Both the position numbers and the translations under genes were made by a program. Below, piece after piece: positions 1 to 13,800 of a stretch of 64,000 nucleotides of DNA (its first letter is position 1; every line of letters starts with the position of its first letter). A model generated the notes under the pieces. It saw only the letters and a program-made list of their open reading frames with translations. It did not search any database and was not told the origin of the DNA. Source of the DNA: Casuarius casuarius (taxonomy: Eukaryota > Chordata > Aves > Casuariiformes > Casuariidae); contig PTFA01000194.1 in assembly GCA_003342895.1 (NCBI GenBank), forward strand, positions 1,047,124 through 1,111,123. Reading direction: 5' to 3'.

Positions 1-3000
1 TGTCCAAAATATTTCTAAAAAAAAAAAGCACTCTGTTGTGATGTTCTCATTTGATATTGGTCTGGGCTTGGCTTGTAGCTTCACTTCTCTGCAGCGCGAG
101 CGCCTTTTGTGGATGGGCACAGGAGAGGGCTGCTCACACAGGCAGAGCAATTTCCATGCAGACTGGCAAATCCAGCAATTTCCTTTCCCATCTATTGATC
201 TCTGCCTGGCGGCAGCATTTCTGGTTTGCTGCTGCCGCTGCCTGAGGCCCTTGAGCCACTTCAGCAGCGGGCGAAGCAGGGGCTCTGGGCAAGCCCGTCC
301 CTTTGCCTCTGAGAATAGCACCGAGAAATTCAGGAGCAGGATGAGAAATGTCATCACAGACAGCGTCTCCTCCCCTGCTCCTCTCCCTCCAGGCCACAAC
401 CTCCCCCTGCGCTGATCTTTCCTCTGCAGCTCTTTTTACGACTCCAAAAACAGAAGGGGAATTAAGCTTTCCAGTGCAAGGGAGCGGAGCCGTTGGCAGC
501 CCAGCTACAGGTTGGCCATGCTGCAGCGACGCATCTAGCTATGGCTTTACAGCTCTGAGAGTAACAGAGGAACGTGTATTATAAACCACAGGAGTGAATC
601 CTGTCAATCTGATGATTTCTGCTTCATTGGCAGATAATTATAGCACAGAAAGAAAAAGTATTTGCTCAAAGCAGAAACTTAACAGGTTATATAAAGGATG
701 CTTTGTCTGGGCAGATATTGGACTCAGGAACAGCTATGTGTATATGGTAACTTTACCTGGTCTCTGTAAAGGTCTCTAGCTCTCCAAGGCTGAGTTTTGC
801 TGAGTGCTGCTTGGCTGGGAATTAGGGACCAGCATTCGTGATTACTGTCCTAGTAGTCCTCAGAGAGCTCTGGGGATGCAAAATGTAACCAGGACTTGAG
901 GCCTGAGCAGAAACATCTCCTGATCTTCCCCTGTCCTCATGAAAGTCAGGCAAACAGGCATGGCTGTTTGTGCTTCATGGGCACCGATTGCATCCGTGGT
1001 TTGTGACAATACTGCAGGCTCACAGAGGTTTTCTGTTTGGAGACTCATTATTTTTAAAGGCTTGCTACATTTGTCTTAATTTGATCTCTTCCAGCTTAAA
1101 AGGTCAGCAAGACTCAGCAGCAAAGTGCTCTGGAGAGACAGAGGGCACGTGGACTTTCATGGCTGTGCCATTGCCCCGGGGTGCGTGGTGCTGGTGCCCA
1201 GGGATGAACATGGGGTGCGGGTGCCCCCCACACACTTGCAGTCCTCTGGGAGCAGCCGCAGCAGTGGGGCATGCAGCAGGGCTGCTCTTGCCTCGAAGCC
1301 AAGCTGAGGCAGGCTGGGGCAGGCTGGATTTGGCAGAAATGCACTGGGGGAATACTCGGTGCCTTGGGGATGTTTTTTTTTCACTGTGCCTTGGAAGGAG
1401 GGCACAGCCCAAGGCAATCTCAGTCATGTCCTTCCCCAAAAGTGGCCCATCCTAAAGCAGCCCAGTTGGCCCTCTCCGGTGGCCTAGAGCCAGCAGGGCT
1501 TCCTGGGGCTTCCCGAGCAGCGCGGTGGGGACTGAACTCCTCCTTGCTGCACTGCCATGGGGATGTCAGCACTTGCCTGGTGTTGCCAGCCTGGTTTCCA
1601 CACCAAACAACTGCTTGCCAGCGCCGAAAAGGAGCAACCAGAGGTAAACGTGGCAGGACGTGGAATCACCTTATCCTTGCAGATGACTGCTCACTGTGAA
1701 GCCACCTTGGTAGAGACAGTGGTGGACACGCTATGTGCCCATGCTTGCAGCAACAAGTTGGTGCTTGTCCCAGCTGGTTTATCTCATCTTTGTATTTGAT
1801 GCTTGTGAACTTTGGATTTCTCAGTGTAACACAAGGGTGGTGGGAACTGAATAGCTGCTGAGCTGGTTGTTTATTTGGGGGAGGGAGAAGGTTTCTCCTT
1901 TCTTGTTTTTTCCATCATTCATTCATCCAGTTGCTTGGGGGGGGAGAAAGAGCAGGAGGCAACAGGTTAGAAAATAAATACCAGAAGAATGAGAAATAGA
2001 GTTATTTGGAGGAGAGTTATTTGTTTCACGATCCAACTTTTCTTTTCTCGGATTATTTTCAGAAAATAATAAAAAAAAATCCTTCCCTCCAAATGGCCCT
2101 TTCTTTTCATTTAAAAATTCTAAACAAACTTTTCTTGTTGCCTCTACTCAGGATAGAGTTCACAGTTTTATAACCTTGTTATGTTACATATTCTGAGACT
2201 TTGTGACTCCCGCGCTAGTCCATCTGCCAAGCAGAGAGCATTTCTTGACCTTTTAAAGAAAGCCTGAGATAATGAACCATTAGGATTGTAGGATGCCCTA
2301 ACTGCTTGGAATAAAAACAGTGTCTCTGTGAAATTTGGAGAGGAGAGAACTTCTGCTTGCAGCTCCGAGCCAGCAGTGCAGGCTGAGAGTTTGCAGTGAT
2401 CTCGGACAGAAGAAACATCCATAAACTTCCTTTAAAGCAGTTAATAAATTAGAAGACTTGCGCAGAGTGAGATCTGAGCTTCATAAAGGCTTTAGAAGGT
2501 GTCTGGAAAGGGCCAGAGAGGGAGGATTCAATTGGCTGGCGTTGAGTTGGAGGTTGTAACTAATGACTTTGTGCTTCAAAAATCTCATCAACTCTTGAGA
2601 AATGGAGATAGTGAAAAAGCTGATGCTTGTTGAGGGAGGACTGGATGTCGAAGGTTCTGGCTGCTCTCTTTTTTAGGGACGCTGCTGGGAACTTGCAGCA
2701 AGTACCGCATGTTTTGCACTGGGGATGTTGGAGTTGCAATGGTAAAAGGCGTTGTTTCCATCAGTATTTTCTGCAGAGAGTTTTCAGTTGTTCTCTGAAG
2801 TGGAACCCCAAAATATTGCAGCCTCGCAGGGTTCACCCGGCTCAGGTGTCTCATCTGCACACTGGACTCTCTGGTCAGAAACACCCTCTGGGGGCACCAC
2901 TGATCCCACAGCTCCTGCCCCTCTCTTCCCCGCTCTGCTGCTGTGGCTGGGCTCCTGGCGACGTTCCTGGGTCCGAGCCATGTGCCTGGTACGACACACA

Positions 3001-6000
3001 CATGCACCCGACACAGCGCGGGGCCAGCATGGACCCTGCTCCCACGGTCTCCTTTCCATTGCATCCAGGTCGCTCTGCGGGTCCAGCAGAGAAGACGTTG
3101 AAGGCTTTGTGGGTGAAGCAGGAGAAGGGAAGGCCCTTGCCTCACTGGTGCCGTGGAGAAACGCCTGATGAATTTGTTTAAAGCTTCACTGAGGATATAT
3201 GTGTTTGCAAAACCAGACCTATGGCCAGAGCCTTGCTCTGTAATTCTTTTCAGGAAAGATGACATAGTTGGTCTTGATTAAAGCACGGTTAACTTATTCA
3301 TGGGTCTAGCTACTCATACACTACGTAAGGAATTTGTTGTAATGGGATGGGTTGCCGTGCCCAGTATGAAAAGCTTGCCGCTATGCTCACTAGCAACTCG
3401 CCTGGCAAATATAAACAAATAGTGTGGAAAGGGAAGGATTTTCTACGTGAACACCATGATATAACTGGAGCCGTCATTTAAAGTGAAAGAGCATTAGGTT
3501 TATGGTGATTTTTAGCTGCAGATCCCACGCTGTATCCTAACTTTCCTGCCAAAGAAGAGCAGGCAGTCTTGGTTTTCTCTGATGGGGGGTGTCCCAAAGC
3601 AACGCCGTGTAGCTACCTCGGTGGTGGTGGTGAGCAGCCAGGTAGGATGGTGGTTAGTGCTGTAATAAGCAGTCGTTCGGCTGAGGGAAACCCCCAAAGT
3701 CAGTGCTCTCAAGAAAAGTCCCATGATTGTTTCAGTGTCTGGCAGAGCAGATGAAGCACCAGGCTGAAGGGATTCCTCTGAGACATCTCCTCCTTTCCAC
3801 ACGGCATTTGTTTTTTTTTTCTTTTGAGGGCAGAAAGCTTGAGAAACGTTAAGACGTACTTTGTGCAGGCTGGTTTCCAGGCCCAGGCTCGGAGGGCAGT
3901 GGAGCCAAATAACAGCCTTGATATTAGTGACCCACAGAAAAGCTCGTTGGACAGGGCGCGGGCTTCGCGGTCGTCCACCCGTGAGTCATTTGCCATGCAA
4001 ATGCAGAGGGCTGGAGAGGGAAGGGAAGGGAAGGAAGGAGCAAATATCCTGCCTGACTTGGGCGACGCTTGTGCTTATCGCGGCCTGCCCCGGGCTGTGG
4101 CTTTATGTAAAGTCAGTGCCGTGATGGGGAAAGTGGTTGCTGAGGCTCTGGCGAGGACAGGGAGGAATTGGTACAGAGGAAGATTTTGGTCTGTGCAGGT
4201 AGAAGAGGGACCAGTTCACTTTGGCTCTGGTAAAAACCAAATGAGTTGAAATGTGGCAAAACTGAACAGTTCCAGGTATATTTTATGTGCAAACAAAATG
4301 ATTCTTTTGGAATATGGTAAGTTAAGAGAAAGGATGATGGCACGTGTTGGAGGCAGCTGTTTGTGCCTCTGGCTGGTCCTTCCTGTCCCGCATTGCTGTG
4401 ACAGCCTCCAGGGAAAGCTTTAAAACTCTGACAAAGCCCCAAATCCTGAGATTTTGAAACGTCACAGTGCAGTGCTGCTCCTGCGATTAGCTCCCCATCT
4501 GGGTTGCGTTGCCCAAGCTCCTGTTTTCCCGTGCATCTCGCTTCACCCACACCCCGATCGCCAGCAAGAGCCCGATCGTCACTCGGGCTCTCTCCCCTTG
4601 TGTCATTGCAAATGTTGCTTCTTCCTCCTCTGCTGGGGCTGATTTTCCTTGCTTGCATCCTGCTGGGATCAAACTCCTGACCCCAGATCTCCTGCACAAG
4701 GGCAAATGGTAACAGCCGTAATCTGCGGTGACCTGTGGGCAGGGTACAGAGCCCATTTTTTCCTTAGGTGGCTGCTGGTAGATGGGAGGAAGTTAACGCA
4801 GCTACTGTACAAACGAGCGTAATGTGAATGGTGCCTAGGGAGGCATTTGGTCCTCATTAGCTGAATCTCAGTAGCTGTTTTGTCATTTTTCTTGTTTGTC
4901 ATAAAAAATAAATACAGTTTAATAGATGATCTTACAGAGCAGGTTTTGGCAACAAAATAGACCGTGTCCCATTATAAACTTGATGTATATAATTTAAAGC
5001 AAGATGGAATATAAAACCATTTCCAGCTCATATGAGGGAGAGGGAGACACAGATTTAGGTCTTGATTGTGCTGAAATGAAAAACAGCACATTCTCGGATA
5101 GTGTATTAAATCAGGCATTCTATTTTATGGGGTCCAAACTATAAGCGGCCTTTTCCATAATAATTAATCATGTCATTTGTTTTTCGATTTGAAAGGTTTG
5201 GGGAGGGGATTTCTTTTGTTTCTTTGTTTGTTTTTAGAGATATCCAATGTAAAACAGCGGCCCTAAGGACCTTAGAAAATCTTGGGGAGAGCAGGGAGGA
5301 ATTTAAGGGGACGTTCCTCTCAAAATCCTGTTAGCACAGATTTAAGAAAAGCCCCGCGGAGCCCTGGGGAATGCCATGGCTGATGGGGAAAGCTTGGCTT
5401 AGGAACCAAGGGCACGGACTTGGCACAGAGCCGGGACGGTGAGGGAAGGAAGCAGCGACAGAGTTGGTTGTGATAAACATCTCAGCTTTCACAAAACAGC
5501 AGTACGAGCCGGTTAGCCAGGAGCCGAGGGGCTGGTGGGAAAGTTTGTTAGCAGAACTGCCCCTTGTCCAAGCTGCTGAGATGCGGTGCGCTCGTCTTTC
5601 ATACCCAGTTGGGAAAACCTGCTCCTTGTTCTTTCTTACATTGAGCAGTTAATTCGTCCTGGGATTAGAAGCAGCGCTGAACTCCACCGTCAGCGCTTCC
5701 TCCGTCACCCAGCAGTGCCGCGAGCGGAGGGCCTGGGACCCCTCTGCAGTAGATCAGCGCAGCTCCACTGGAGGCTGAACTGCTGTGCTGATTTTTGCCA
5801 AGGAAAGACAGACACCCAAAGTACGTTTCCTAGACCCGCCTTTTGCGGCAAACCATCCAGCACCTCTGGTTTTGGAGAAGCGGGGCTGGCTTGCAGCAGT
5901 GGCGTCTTGTCTGTCTACTCAATTCCGATTTCAGCAGAGCCAATGTAAATCCAAAACAGCTCTAGCGAAGTCAGTCAAGCTGCTTGAGACTCAAATAGGC

Positions 6001-9000
6001 TAGATGAGATAGGAAACTGTTCGCAGCTTGTGTGTAGCTGTCGACATGATATATAAAAAGCTGTCTGAATACAGCAACAATGTGTTAGAGACAGGGCGCT
6101 AATCTCTGTAGTTATTAAGTTTCCTGACATTTCCCATTATCAGGCCTCTTTGCAGTTGCTTATAGCTTTGCCAAACTTTATTCTTTCTGGTTGAAATGCA
6201 GCACCCGTGTACCATCCATGATACAGGTAGCACCACCGGATGAAGTTCTGCGTTTTCTCAATTTTGCTAAGAGCTGGGAAACCACACAAAAAAACAGCTC
6301 AGTTAAAAATAGTGTTCAATAAGGCTTCAAAGTCTTGCAGCCTTGATGAGGTCAAGCCGGAGAAACCTTCACCTGTGCTGCATTGTGCAAATTGGCACAG
6401 TTTTTAATTATGTCATTGCACACTGCTTTCCTTGTGGGACCCCCTGAGTCAGTAGGACCTGATCCAAGGGTAAACTGTAGTGGAGAGAGGTTTAAGAGAC
6501 ATGACCAGAAGAGCACGGGCACGCAGTGGCAGAGGCAGGACTTGCTTCTGCCGGGCCAGCTGTCTCCTGCCGTAACCATGCTGTGTGGCTTTATCCACTC
6601 AGCCTTGGAAAGAAATGGCCCAACAGGTCCTATAGAAAAGCTTGCATCTATAGCAGGACGCCATACACTAATGCACATGCAGAAGGAGGCAAACCAACCT
6701 TTTTTGAGCTGGAAAGTGGCATATTTTACTGGAAAACCAAACCGGTTTGCTTTGGCTGTGCTCTGCATGTCCTTGCAGCAGCTGTACTCCTGCTGCCATT
6801 CCCGGATTGGGGTGCTTAATGCCAGAGGTGTTGTGGCAATACGTAAGAGCTGAAATGTATTGGCTTTCTGCCAAAGTGATTCACTCAGGATTGTTTGGGG
6901 ATTTTTCCCAATGAAAAATCAAAATTTTCTGTGCAAGCTGAGGCATGGTTTGGGTGGGGTGGGAGAGGATTGTGTGTTTGGGAGGGAGAGGGAAGCGGAA
7001 ATAATCTCTTTAGAAAAACAAAACAAAACAAAACACAAACCCTAAATATGATTTTTGCTTTGTAAAATAAATTTTAATGACATGTTCTTCTACCAGCTCT
7101 AATTTTGAACAGGGTTAGTAGTTTGATGCCAGCCTGATGCACCTTGAAGCAGCTCACATTCCTGCAGGAAATAAGTATAAATCCTAGCACCAAATATCCC
7201 AACTTTGAGGCCAGCAATGGGCCTTTCCTAGTGGGACACAGTGGACCAAGGTGCCCGGAGACAGGAGAGGAGACCATCTCAGCAGGATCAATGTGCAAAG
7301 CTGTAATCCTCTCACAGCTATATTAGAAATAAGAACTCTGCTATGGACTCTTTAAGCATAGAAATGCATTTTGGTTATCAGATGACTGCTAGAACAGTTG
7401 CATAGATTAACAGCTGGGTTAGCAACAGGGTTAGATAAAAATCTCATTCAGAGAGAAATTGTTCCTAAAGAGTCTGCTTGGGGGTCGTTGTGTTGCAAAG
7501 ACCCAGGCATCTGCTCTGGACTGGCCACCTCGTGTCACCTACGGAGGCTCCTGGTACCGTCACAGCAGATGGACGGGGTCAGGGCACACAGGCGCACTCT
7601 GAGCCTCCCTGAGCTCCAGCTACTTGTCATCCTCGAGCCCAAAGAGGAAAAAACGCAATTTTCAAGAGATAAAGAGCAGAAAAGGTTTTGCCGCTTGCTG
7701 ATTTGTTTCAAGCAAACGGATCGATAGCACTTGATACATAACTAAATAAAACTGAGCCAGACCCCGGCTCTTTGGGTCTCCAGGGCTATGTTTTGTGGCT
7801 GAAAAGGTAACTTTTCTCTGCAGAAATGGCACACAGCTATTTTCCTTGTTCTGTGGCTATTAAGGAAAGAAATGGGAACTTTTCTCTTCTGTTCCTGTTT
7901 CTGGCTTGATCGGGCTTTAGCTGAATAACGGACAACCTGAATGCTTGGTTATTAGCACTTGAGCTCCTGCCCCTGTTATATAACAGGGCAGTTTCACTGT
8001 AGTTGCTTGTCCATGGGCAGATTTGATCCTGGAATGTAACAGTGAATACAGGATTTGCCATTTGGCCTTGCTGAAAGAAGAGCCAGTGGTTCGCTGCATT
8101 CCCAAACGAAATTTTTGGGGAGAGGTGGGGAGAAAGGAGGTGGCCAGATGTCTGCTGTGGAAAGCATAATGTGAAATTGAGGTTTTTCCAGCTTTCTTGA
8201 TATTTTTTCATAGGGTTTTCTATTTCTTGAAACATTTCAAGGAGCTCTGGGCCACTAACCAGACTTTCTCCACCACAGTGGGTATATCCTTCTTGATCAA
8301 AAAAAAAAAAAATCTTCCTTCAGGCTATGCCTTTTCAAAGTAGTGCCCAGAACTTGGCCTTCTCCTAAAGCTTGTTCCAGTTAAGGCTACTTAATCTCAT
8401 GCCAGAATGCTGTTTGAGGATTCTTCTCCATGCTGACCTGATATGATGTGAAGGCTGGTTATAGAAAGTTATTACCCAACTTTGAAAATTCCTGCATTGA
8501 ATTAAGATGGGACAGCGTCCTACTAGGATGCAAGAAACCTGGAAGCCTTCTTCAAATGCAACCTCGACTAGTGTGAATAACTCAATCTAAGTGCTGCCAG
8601 TTTGAAATGTCTCTTGGCCGTCTAAAAACAAAGCTCTAGACCCACTTCTCTCCCTCAGTGGAAACACTGATTATGACTACCGCTCTTTCATCCTGTTGGT
8701 GTTACTGCTGGAGACCTGACCAGCGCTCCTCAAACAGCGCAATGACCCCCTGATGGAGACCAGTGTCCTACAACTTCACCGGCAGAAAGGACCTATGTGT
8801 TCCTCGTGCAGCTGCTCCTGCTGGGACATGATGGAGGATGGTTTGCCACCAGGTGAGCGTCTCTCTAACACTTAAAAACATGGCTGGGTTTTGGTGGATG
8901 AAGGAGACCCTCTCGTTGTGATGGAGCCTCCAGACTCCCACCTCCCCTGCTAACAGGGCACTGCTCAGTCGCTTCCACAGGTGCTAGCTTCACTTCCCCC

Positions 9001-10780
9001 AGCCGCCAGCACAGAGCCAAGCAGGCCAGCGAGGGGGGAGCCCAGCGCTCCGAGAGGATGGGGACAGCTTGGTTGTTCTCCACTCTCATTGCCAGCAAGC
9101 TGCGTGTAGCCAGAGGAGCGCAGGAGCAAACTGCTGGCGGGAACTGAATGGCTGTGATGAAGTAATGGCCATCCCTGGCGTATGATCTCTGAGGAGCTCC
9201 TCTTTATCTGCTCTGCCACCAGAAAGAGTAAATAAAAGCCTGCTCAACTATTGATGATGCAAATAGCAACTGTGCATTCAGCTTTAAGACTTATTGATTA
9301 TTTATTTAGAGCCTCTTGTCTCGGAGGCACTGACTGTTTGTGTGCAGGAGGCATCTCTCCGGGTTTATTACCTGTGAACATCCATTTTGCTTCTTGAGTT
9401 GTGGCTGCTAATTTTTTTGAAAGTCTGCCGTGGAATGGAAAACCTTCAGAATCAATAGCACCTCTCTGGTTCTGCCACTCCTGCTCTCCCCAGCTCATCC
9501 AAAAATCCTGACTGCACCATATCCCACATCTGTGGAGCAGTCAAATACTGAGCTCCTCTGGGCAGGAATGTTTCCACCGTGGTAACAACCAAGAGCCTTT
9601 GTCATGGCTAAAATCTTGTTGCTGTAGGTCCTTGGCCTCAAAAGGCTAAAGGGAAGATGGGGAGAAGGTAGATACATGCAGACATGAAAACAATGAGACA
9701 GTATTTGGCCTAATATACTAGTGATGGTTGCTTGGGGACCCCCTTCCTTTCCTCCCACATTGGGTTTGCCCTAAAATGCAAGGCAGAGTCATACTGTATG
9801 CTGGAAGTGTTGGATTTATTTTATTCTTTAGCCAGCCAAAGCAAGCATTCTTGCCAGTTCAGTGATGGAGATCCGGGGAGTAAATTGGTTAGGACCATTA
9901 CCCATAGACCACTTTAAATATTCCTGGTTCTTCTGAGGTTGGTGGCTGATACAGTTTTGGCTTTTGGCTTTAGGAAGCTAAAGACACTCATGCAATGCAT
10001 GCATCTTAGCTCATCCCCTTGTCTTTTACAGTTGATAGAGCACCAGTGCTTTTCAAAGGGTGCCTGATTTGGTAAGTAAATACAATCTATCTTGGACAGC
10101 TCTTTCAGCGAATACTAAGGCAGAGAGGGAAGGGCTTGTCCCAACAGACTGGCGAGCCCAGGGCATTTGGATTATGACAAATGAATTGGGTTCATTGTCA
10201 TTTGTAGCAGTCGTGGCACCATCATGGGATTCCAAAAGAAAGGCACTTGCTTGCTGATCCTGGCCTGCTGCCGTTATCTCATTATCAACCAAGTTATTTG
10301 CTACTGACGTGTCTATCTTTAATTATCCCATGCAAGAATTCCTTTCTTTGTAAAATGATGCCACAATCAGGGTTTTAGAGGGGAGATTTTTCTTTCTTTC
10401 TTTGAGATTTCACTGATTTTAAAGAGTTGTTTTTACCCTCTTATTTGACTGTGTCTCTCTCAGTCTTAGGGCTCATGGGTAGGAATTATTTTCTCAATGC
10501 CCCCTTTTTAGGGTAAAATTATTTACATTCGTTAAGTCTTAGAACTGTGAAGTGGATGTGTAAGAATTCATTCATCTTCTGTAGTATGGCTGACCAACCT
10601 GCAACAGAGGATGATTAAATCCAGATTTAGCTGATCAGACTTAGGCACCTCCATGAATGATCAAAGGCTCTGCCCCAACCTCAGATCCAGTATATCTTGA
10701 GTCTCTTCTCTTACAAAAAAAAAGTTGCTGTTAAGCTAGAAAGATTTTCTTGCCTCTTCCACTCATGGCATGCTCTCCAG
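1..10780. other. Intergenic DNA downstream of HS3ST3, no gene recognised
   Basis: Open frames here reach about 200 codons on both strands but overlap each other, have low-plausibility composition and show no family motif. The DNA is mostly single copy. It includes an AT-rich block around 4880-5240 (with a TAATTAATCA word near 5160), an AAAAC-type short repeat near 7014-7036, a TTTC run near 10390, and poly-A runs near 8300. No CR1 or LTR was recognised with confidence. Confidence 0.6.
7014..7036 (+). repeat. (AAAAC)n short tandem repeat
   Basis: About four units of AAAAC in a row, ending in ACACAAAC. It follows a G/A-rich stretch. Simple sequence with no known role. Confidence 0.8.
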
Positions 10781-10794
10781 GGCTTCAGCCATTC

Positions 10795-10885
10795 TCATGG
10801 GTCTTCTCTGAAACCCTCTGCAGTTTTCTAACCTACATCTCAAGCTGTGGAACTTCCTAGAATACGAGACATGGGATCCAACCTA
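10795..10885 (-). mobile_element. Possible degenerate CR1 LINE fragment
   Basis: On the plus strand a TCTCTGAAACCCTCTGCAG word followed by a spaced CTGTGGAAC resembles the complement of the CR1 3' region that covers the 'contributing to the group of copies' consensus I remember from bird and turtle CR1. The match is short and diverged, so this is tentative. Confidence 0.27.
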
Positions 10886-13800
10886 GATTTTAGATGCCTT
10901 GTGCAGCAACTTACCTCAGTTGATTACTTAACTCCCACACAAAGTCAAAGGAGAAAAGAAGATGCCTTTGAAGGCCAGAAAAAAAAAAGTCTTTGTTCTG
11001 GACACACAGATTTGACTATCTGGGGAACTTAGAGATTTCAGATCTGTCAGGGGAATTGTCTGTGAAAGCAGTTTAGCTCAGGCATAGAAATCCCATGTGG
11101 AGACATCTGAAGTTGGGGTGAGAATCATTCCTGCCATATTTGCTTGCATTCAGCACTCCTGTAGCAAATAAAGCAGCATGTCTCCTGTAGGGACAAAAGG
11201 GGCCAGATGCAGATAAACAGCAGAGTAGTAAATATTGTGCCTTCCCTGTGTGTGTGTGTGTGTGTATGTGTCTGTGTCTGTGTACGCACACATCTGGTGA
11301 GTGTTTTTGTGAGGTATACAGATACTGAAGAAACCTACAGAGATATAAAAACAGACCCTTGGTGACTGTCGGTGTCTAACCTGAAACACAATACCAGCTA
11401 AAAAAAGGCGACCTGGGGGTGGACCCTCGCTACCTCGACTACATGTCAGAGTCAGGATACAGTCTGCTAGCGTGATGTAGCTGTGGCTGTGATGCACAGC
11501 CAGAAAACCCCTTCCTGGCACTGTACACAGCCAGACCCGGCTGCTGGGGCCAGTGGTACATTCTCTAGTCTCTTTGCTCTCTGTGTTTAGACTCATGCCA
11601 TAGTCAATCTCATCTAGGGGCTGGGACGAGGAGATGGGTAGACAACTATTTCAGGAGGCCATGAATAGCAGCTTTCATCAGCTGTCATTTCCCATTACTG
11701 CTGGCACAACATGGAAATGCACTTGGAGTACATTGGCCCGGCAGCTCAGGAATCCAGTGGGACCGTGGGAAGACAGGTTTCACCAGCCTTGAGTCCCAGA
11801 GATACCAGTCCACATTCTCCTTTTTGCTCTTTTGAGACTGAACCTTTCAGGCACGATGATTGCTAAAGGGCTGGCTGGAGATCTGAAACTCACCAGCTGC
11901 AGGATGCTAGCTTGGCCCCTCGCTTGAAGGCATGGAGTGGGGTTCAGGCGAGACCAGGATCTCAGTGTCTTTGATGTGGGTTGGTGTGGATGATGCACAA
12001 ATACCAATCTTGCAGACTTGAAAGAGTTCTGCAGCACCTAACCTGAGTGCAGGGATGCCGAGTGCATGAATCTTCAAATGAGACCTTATGTAGAGAGCCT
12101 TCTGCCAAAAGGTAGCAGAGAATTTTATGTAGAAACAGAAATATGCTTCAGTTGCCTTGGAATATAATATCCTCCTGAGCCCACTTGTATATCGCTTTTC
12201 AAAGATCAGCTGTCCACCAAACTACCAAAATCCCCCAAACTTGGCTGCATTTCAGTGTTTGGAGGATGTAGTTTATAAAGGAAAGGAAGATGACTGAGTG
12301 TCTCTGTTTCCAATTGACCATGGCGTAAACTGCCTAAATCTAAGCCTGAGGATGGAGGTACACCATCTATGGATGGATAGTTGTAGGACAACTTCGTCTC
12401 ATTTCTGCTTGGAGATGGGAGTGGTGGTGCTGAAAAGGATACCTGTCCTTCACCTTGGAACATGACTTTCCAACTGGGAGTAGCCAAAGGAAAACCGATT
12501 TTATGATAATAAATGGGAAGGAGGATTTAAAAGTACAGAGGCAATTCTAATGCTCTGAGCTCAGTAGCTTGCTTAATTCTGAGTTCAGGTGGTTCATGCA
12601 GGAAAGGATGGTGGCTACAGGATGAGCATGGAAAACCCCCAAACTGGCACCTGACAGAATTGGCAGGTTTTCTTAACTGAGCAGGGGGGGTGGGCAGCTT
12701 TGAGTAAGTGACACTGCATTTGTGCATGGAGGGGCAAGAGCTGGGGAGGGGTTCAGAGCTGTGGAGGAAACAGGGAAGCTGCATTGCTCCAAGGCAGAAC
12801 TGGGGATGGAGCAGAGAGGAGGGGCATGAAGGACTGGTAACATGTCTACAAGAGCAAGCTCTATAGAAATAGCTGCCACACTCCGGTTATTTGATGTCTC
12901 CCTACCTGAAACTCCCTTGGACCTTCACTTTCATCCTTTCAGTCTTTGTTTTATTTGACTAATAAAAACGTCTTTCCTTTTCTCAGCAGATACTGGAGCA
13001 CAGCCCACGGGTTGGGAGTGGAGGAAGGGAAAAGCTGCAGCTTGGCTACTTCTCTCTGACTACCAGCCAGCTCCATATCTCAGGATGGATCCAGCAGGAA
13101 CATGGGAGCTGACATCCAAAAAGCCCCAGTGCTCTGCCAGGGCCACACAGGTAGCAAAGAGCCTGATATAAAATCAAGTGCAACATCTGGGATTCTTTTT
13201 TTTTTTTTTCTGTTGACTTCTCTGCATTTCAGAGCAGTAACTCTCTGATGTGCATGGAGGGCTTGCCAAAGCTCTAGTCTCCCGCACAAACACCTCTGTA
13301 TATGCACAGATGCACGCCTGTGTCTTTCTAGGAAATCTGGATCAGAAGATGGCAGCCATGTCCTAGGGTGTTGTGTCACCTGTGAGACCCTCTCGTCCTT
13401 TGTAGGAGGAAAAGGCAGCTGCTCCCCTTTGCACATTATTCACTCTCAGTTCTGCTGGCTATAGGGCAGAACAGGTTGGGGGCTACTGACTTGGAGACTT
13501 TCTCCTTCTCTTTCCCTGCTCTTCTCCTGCCTCCCTCCTTCCTGCTCCTCTAAGAGCCCAAAGCTGCAGCCAGTAGATAAAGGAAGAGGGAGCCAGAAGA
13601 TTTGTATGAGGAGAAGGATCCAGGAGAGGGGAATGTGGTCTTTCTTGCTGTTAATCAGTGATGCCCCACAGTCTGCCAATTAATTTGCTTTCCTATCTGC
13701 ATCCTGGATGGTCTCATGAAGTGGACAGCTTAACGAGGGCTGGGAACGGGCACTCCTGCGCTCTGTGTAATGCGCTCTGGGCAGCTCTGCACCCTTGCTC

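Noticed and set aside
2588..3265. Minus-strand frame of 225 codons, with a 184-codon frame on the plus strand
   Set aside because: Overlapping open frames on opposite strands with no motif; chance in stop-poor GC-rich DNA.
4113..4697. Minus-strand frame of 194 codons
   Set aside because: No recognisable domain, composition like translated non-coding DNA, no splice or promoter context.
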